Assembly (NCBI RefSeq): GCF_009831765.1
Contig: NZ_WSSB01000009.1
Span: 62,001 to 126,000, forward strand
DNA from: Craterilacuibacter sinensis
Lineage (GTDB): Bacteria; Pseudomonadota; Gammaproteobacteria; Burkholderiales; Chromobacteriaceae
DNA length: 64,000 bases
Direction of reading: 5' to 3'
Part shown: one piece after another, positions 60,514 through 64,000 of the stretch
Position numbering within the stretch: the stretch's first letter is position 1
Layout of the letters: every line of letters begins with the position of its first letter
The notes under the pieces: generated by a model
What the model was told of the DNA's origin: nothing
Databases searched by the model: none
The model's input: the letters and a program-made list of their open reading frames with translations, nothing else
Position numbers and translations under genes: made by a program

Positions 60514-61704
60514 GTGACTAAGAGCAGCACATTCAGACTATCGGCACGGGAATGGCTGGAAGCCAACTGCCCGCCGGCCATGCGCACCCCGCCACCGGAA
60601 GGCGGCATCGTCTGGGCCGGCAGCCGCGTGCATTTCGATAGCACCGAGCAGCAGCAGTGGTTCGAGCGCATGCGAGACAAGGGCTGGTTTGCCCCCGATT
60701 GGCCCGTCGAATACGGTGGCGGCGGACTCGATGCCAGTGACACCCGCATCCTGGAAGAAGAACTGTCGCGCCTGCGCTGCCGCGCACCGATGATCAATCT
60801 CGGCGTGTGGATGATAGGGCCGGTACTGCTCGCCTCCGGCAGCGCCGAACAAAAAGCGCGCCACCTGCCAGGCATGGCGCGTGGGGAAGTGGCGTGGTGT
60901 CAGGGTTTTTCCGAACCGGGTGCCGGCTCGGATCTGGCCAGCCTCAGCTGCCGCGCCGAGCGAGATGGCGACAGCTATGTCGTCAACGGCTCCAAGATCT
61001 GGACTTCCTACGCCGACCGTAGCGACTGGATGTATGCGCTGGTGCGCACCGACCCCGCCGCCGGCAAGCATGCCGGCATCAGCATGCTGCTGATCGACAT
61101 GACCACCCCCGGGGTGACGGTCAAGCCGATCGACCTGATCAGCGGCAAGTCGCACTTCTGCCAGGTGTTTTTCGACAATGTGCGCGTACCGGCTGAAAAC
61201 CGCGTCGGTGCCGAGGGCGAGGGCTGGCAACTGGCACGCGACCTGCTCGGCCACGAACGCCGCGCCATGAGCAAGTTCGGCGACAACAATGTCCCCGGCG
61301 TCGATTTTCTGGCACTGGCGCGCCAGCTGTTGCCACTGGCCGATACGGCCAGCCGGCCACTACTGGCCGAACGCGTCGCGCGCGCTGCGATGGATGAACA
61401 CGCCTACAAGCTGACCCTGCAACGCGCACACGAAGCCGGCCGCGCCGGGCAGGATGTTTCCGGCCTTGTCGCCAGCTTCAAGTACCTGCATAGCGAGCAA
61501 AACCGCGAACGCCACGAACTATTGATGGCGCTTGCCGGCAACGAGGCGCTGGGCTGGGAGGGTGATCCTTTCGACGAGACCCTGCTCAAGCTGACGCGGC
61601 AATGGCTCAACTCCTACACCTACACCATCGCCGGCGGCACGTCGGAGATCCAGCTCAATATCCTGGCCCGCCGCGTGCTGGGCCTGGCAGCAAGCGGAGG
61701 CTGA
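60514..61704 (+). CDS. Acyl-CoA dehydrogenase, catalytic subunit of a heteromeric pair
   Basis: This 396-residue protein resembles steroid side-chain acyl-CoA dehydrogenases (FadE26/FadE28, Scd1A). It has GWFAPDWPVEYGGGG, FSEPGAGSDLASLSCRAE and VVNGSKIWTSYADRSDWMYA. The catalytic base is predicted as Glu248 in LLGHERRA on helix G, close to Glu247 of ChsE4; the MCAD-position residue is Ala in TIAGGTSEIQ. Its partner is encoded one base downstream. Together they would form an alpha2-beta2 enzyme oxidising a steroid side-chain CoA ester. AGGAG precedes the start. Confidence 0.87.
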   Translation: MTKSSTFRLSAREWLEANCPPAMRTPPPEGGIVWAGSRVHFDSTEQQQWFERMRDKGWFAPDWPVEYGGGGLDASDTRILEEELSRLRCRAPMINLGVWMIGPVLLASGSAEQKARHLPGMARGEVAWCQGFSEPGAGSDLASLSCRAERDGDSYVVNGSKIWTSYADRSDWMYALVRTDPAAGKHAGISMLLIDMTTPGVTVKPIDLISGKSHFCQVFFDNVRVPAENRVGAEGEGWQLARDLLGHERRAMSKFGDNNVPGVDFLALARQLLPLADTASRPLLAERVARAAMDEHAYKLTLQRAHEAGRAGQDVSGLVASFKYLHSEQNRERHELLMALAGNEALGWEGDPFDETLLKLTRQWLNSYTYTIAGGTSEIQLNILARRVLGLAASGG

Positions 61705-61705
61705 T

Positions 61706-62830
61706 ATGACCCTGATTCTTGGCGAAGAGCAGCGCATGCTGCAGGACAGTGCCGCCGATTTTTTTGCCTCGCGCCTGCCGCTAGCCGCCAACCGTGCGCT
61801 ACGCGACCTCGGGCTGACGCATGACACCCAGGCCTGGCACGAGATGGACGAACTGGGCTGGAGCGGCATCGCCCTGCCCGAAGAGCTGGGCGGCCTGGCT
61901 TTTCCGCTCTCCGGCATCGCGCTGATCCAGGCGCAGGCCGGACGCACGCTGGCCGCCACGCCGCTGTTGTCATCCAATATCCTGTGCGCCGGCACGCTGG
62001 CGCTGTGTGCCAGCGATGCGCAACAGCGCGACTGGCTGCCGGGCCTGGCTAGCGGCAAGCTGCGCGCAGCACTGGCGCTGGACGAAGGCCCGCGCCACGA
62101 CCCGGTGCGCATCACCCTCGCCGCCCACCGTGTGGGCGACAACTGGCTGCTGGATGGTGCCAAGGCCATGGTAATGGATGGCACGTTGGCCGACACCCTG
62201 CTCGTTGCCGCTACGCTGGATGGCGAGACAGCGCTCTTCATACTGCCGGCCGACAGCGCAGGCATCACGCGTACGCCGCTGGCGCTGATCGACAGCCGCG
62301 ATGCCGCCCGCTTCGCGTTTGAGCAGGTAGCCGTTGCGGCAGACGGACTGTTGGCACGTGGCAATGCGGCCGAGCAGGTACTCGCGACCGTACTTAACCG
62401 GGCGCGCATCTGCCTGGCGGCAGAAATGCAGGCCATCAGCCGCGTGCTGTTCGATACCACGCTTGACTACCTGAAACAGCGCCAGCAATACGGCGTCTTG
62501 CTGGGCAGCTTCCAGGCGCTGCAACACCGTATGGCGCGACTGTTTACCGAGCTGGAACTCGCCGAAAGCTGCGTCGCGGCGGCACTGTCTGCACTCGATG
62601 GCGATGGTGATCTGGCGCTGTTGGCCGCACTGGCCAAGGGCAAGACGGGCGAAGTCGCACTCAAAATCGCCAACGAGGCGGTGCAACTGCACGGCGGCAT
62701 CGGCGTCACCGACGAGCTGGATATCGGCCTTTACCTCAAGCGCATCCGCGTCGCCGAAGCGCAGTGCGGCGACCATATCTTCCAGCGCACCCGCTACGCA
62801 CACCTGATCCAGCTGGCGGAGGCGCTATGA
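61706..62830 (+). CDS. Acyl-CoA dehydrogenase, non-catalytic partner subunit
   Basis: This 374-residue acyl-CoA dehydrogenase homologue has LGWSGIALPEELGGLAFPLS, RQQYGVLLGSFQALQHRMAR and VQLHGGIGVTDELDIGLYLK, all typical of beta-type partners. At helix G it reads VLNRARICLA, lacking the Glu-Arg pair of the partner, and it lacks the canonical SGSD flavin segment (ALDEGPRHDPVR instead). It should contribute to FAD binding in the complex. Its start is one base after the alpha-subunit stop, and it overlaps the ligase gene by ATGA. Confidence 0.85.
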   Translation: MTLILGEEQRMLQDSAADFFASRLPLAANRALRDLGLTHDTQAWHEMDELGWSGIALPEELGGLAFPLSGIALIQAQAGRTLAATPLLSSNILCAGTLALCASDAQQRDWLPGLASGKLRAALALDEGPRHDPVRITLAAHRVGDNWLLDGAKAMVMDGTLADTLLVAATLDGETALFILPADSAGITRTPLALIDSRDAARFAFEQVAVAADGLLARGNAAEQVLATVLNRARICLAAEMQAISRVLFDTTLDYLKQRQQYGVLLGSFQALQHRMARLFTELELAESCVAAALSALDGDGDLALLAALAKGKTGEVALKIANEAVQLHGGIGVTDELDIGLYLKRIRVAEAQCGDHIFQRTRYAHLIQLAEAL

Positions 62831-64000
62831 GTGCACTCGCTTCCTGGCACCAGCAGATGGCGACGCTCACCGCTGCCGGCGCACCGTTTGCCATCACCGA
62901 ACTGAATGGCCAGCCCGCCTTTGCCCATGCTCCGGCCACGCTGAACACGGCGCTGGAACAGGGCCGCGTTCATGGCGCGCAGGACTTTATCGTCTGCCAC
63001 GATCAGCGCCTGTCGTTTGACACCTACTACGCCGAAGTCGAACGCGTGGCCGCAGCCCTGCTCTCCCGTGGTCTGGCACAGGGCGAGCGCGTCGCCATCG
63101 CCATGCGCAACCGTCCCGAGTGGCTGATCGCCTTTCACGCCATCATCAAGGCTGGCGGCGTCGCCTGCGCACTTAATAGCTGGTGGCAGGGCGACGAACT
63201 CGCTGCTGCGCTGGCGGACTGTGGAGCCAGCTGGCTGATCGCCGACGCCGAGCGTCTGGCACGGCTCGATGGCCGGCTGGAGCATCTTGCCGTGATCGGC
63301 GTCGACGGCGCCGCCGCTAACGATTTTGCCGCACTCTCAGGCCCCACACCGGCACGCTGGCCACTGCCCGCGCCTGAGGATGCGGCCGCCATCCTGTTTA
63401 CTTCCGGCACCGGGGCACGCGCCAAGGCGGCCTTGCTGTCGCAGCGCGCGCTGGCGCAAGCCGTATTCTCGCTCGACTTTTTTGCCGCTGTCGGTGCCAT
63501 GGTGCAGCCGGAGCTGATCGCCCGCACCAGGGGCGTGCGGATGAAAAGCCTGCTGGCCGTGCCGCTGTTTCATGTCAGCGGCCTGATCGCGCAATTCTTT
63601 TCTGCGCTGCGCGGCGGGCGCTGCCTGATCATGATGAAAAAATGGGATGCAGCCGAGGCGCTGCGCCTGATCGAGACCGAAGCCATCACCCAGTTCAACG
63701 GCTCGCCGGCGATGCAGGTCGACCTGATCAACCACCCGGGCTTTTCGTCCGAGAAGCTATCCAGCCTGATCGGCCTGGGTTATGGCGGCGCCGGCGTGCC
63801 GCGCACCCTGTCCGGCGACATCGCGGCCCAGTTGCCGCAGGTGATTCAGGGTAGCGGCTACGGCATGACCGAAAGCAGCGGCATAGGCTGCGTCAGCAGC
63901 GGCGTGCTGTTTGCCGAACACCCCGACGCGACGGGCCTGCCCTCGCCGGTGGTGCGCCTGCGCGTGGTTGATGCCGCAGGCAACACCCTGCCGGCAGGAG
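62827..64000 (+). CDS. Steroid-type acyl-CoA synthetase (cut by window end)
   Basis: The visible 391 residues are an adenylate-forming ligase. There is an N-terminal helical region, LSFDTYYAEVERVAAALLSR, the P-loop ILFTSGTGARAKAALLSQRA, LAVPLFHVSGLIAQFFSAL and the A5 motif GSGYGMTESSG. The C-terminal domain lies beyond the window. The P-loop has ARAKA where PKG is usual, so the loop Lys is retained but the Pro is lost. The tandem with two acyl-CoA dehydrogenase subunits suggests it activates a steroid carboxylate (bile-acid side chain or its shortened form). Confidence 0.83.
   Translation, partial: MSALASWHQQMATLTAAGAPFAITELNGQPAFAHAPATLNTALEQGRVHGAQDFIVCHDQRLSFDTYYAEVERVAAALLSRGLAQGERVAIAMRNRPEWLIAFHAIIKAGGVACALNSWWQGDELAAALADCGASWLIADAERLARLDGRLEHLAVIGVDGAAANDFAALSGPTPARWPLPAPEDAAAILFTSGTGARAKAALLSQRALAQAVFSLDFFAAVGAMVQPELIARTRGVRMKSLLAVPLFHVSGLIAQFFSALRGGRCLIMMKKWDAAEALRLIETEAITQFNGSPAMQVDLINHPGFSSEKLSSLIGLGYGGAGVPRTLSGDIAAQLPQVIQGSGYGMTESSGIGCVSSGVLFAEHPDATGLPSPVVRLRVVDAAGNTLPAG

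Noticed and set aside
1-64000. tRNA, rRNA, CRISPR array, prophage or plasmid origin
   Set aside because: I looked for cloverleaf-like segments, regular repeats with spacers, phage structural genes and replication genes and saw none.

Overview
This window is a steroid and bile-acid catabolism island of a GC-rich betaproteobacterium. The gene content and order recall the tes/scd genes of Comamonas testosteroni, and the bicyclic-nucleus genes match the ipd/fad/echA set of the mycobacterial KstR2 regulon. The genus cannot be fixed from the sequence. No rRNA, tRNA, CRISPR array or prophage was seen.

Layout. 0-2.6 kb is the flank: a phaB-type acetoacetyl-CoA reductase, a decayed IS3-family transposase tail and an orphan periplasmic binding protein. 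2.7-6.9 kb holds a BaiCD-like flavin/Fe-S oxidoreductase divergent from a 3-alpha-hydroxysteroid dehydrogenase (hsdA), then the Rieske oxygenase kshA. 7.4-12.5 kb (minus strand) is a ring C/D beta-oxidation operon: echA20-like, two acyl-CoA dehydrogenase subunits, fadA6-like thiolase and an SDR. An AT-rich orphan gene of unknown function (13.0-14.1 kb) sits between this operon and the next one, tesB-ipdA-ipdB-echA-ipdC (14.2-18.9 kb, minus). Divergent from that, tesD-tesE-tesF-tesG take the meta-cleavage product to pyruvate and propionyl/acetyl-CoA, followed by an MFS transporter. 24.2-32.4 kb encodes side-chain activation and beta-oxidation (thiolase, FadB, racemase, FadD19-like ligase, hydratase, acyl-CoA dehydrogenase). 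32.5-37.8 kb has a nitroreductase, a GMC oxidoreductase and an overlapping three-gene set of APH-type kinase, uncharacterised protein and tyrosine-type phosphatase.

A complete-looking hydroxyproline catabolic island (37.9-45.4 kb) interrupts the steroid genes. It holds enzymes for both trans-4- and trans-3-hydroxyproline, a binding protein and an FCD-type GntR regulator. The steroid genes resume at 45.6 kb with a P450 followed by a broken alpha/beta hydrolase, a second copy of the uncharacterised family, a TeiR-like LuxR regulator, an RND permease with a YCF48-like partner, thiolase-MaoC-ipdF, a 7-alpha-HSDH-like SDR, DUF1329 and DUF1302 envelope proteins, a second heteromeric acyl-CoA dehydrogenase pair and a CoA ligase cut by the window end.

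Together the genes cover uptake or trafficking, hydroxyl oxidation, side-chain removal, 9-alpha-hydroxylation, meta-cleavage and most of C/D-ring breakdown. The delta-1-dehydrogenase (kstD), the 3-HSA hydroxylase (hsaAB), kshB and a clear HIP-CoA ligase (fadD3) are not here and must lie elsewhere.

The most notable non-coding signal is a motif, CATCGTCC-N5-GAC, that recurs 47-104 bp upstream of nearly every steroid transcription unit in a consistent orientation. It is absent from the hydroxyproline promoters, which carry their own TTGNATNCAA palindromes. I infer that the first motif is the operator of a steroid regulon, possibly bound by the LuxR protein encoded at 48.6-49.8 kb.
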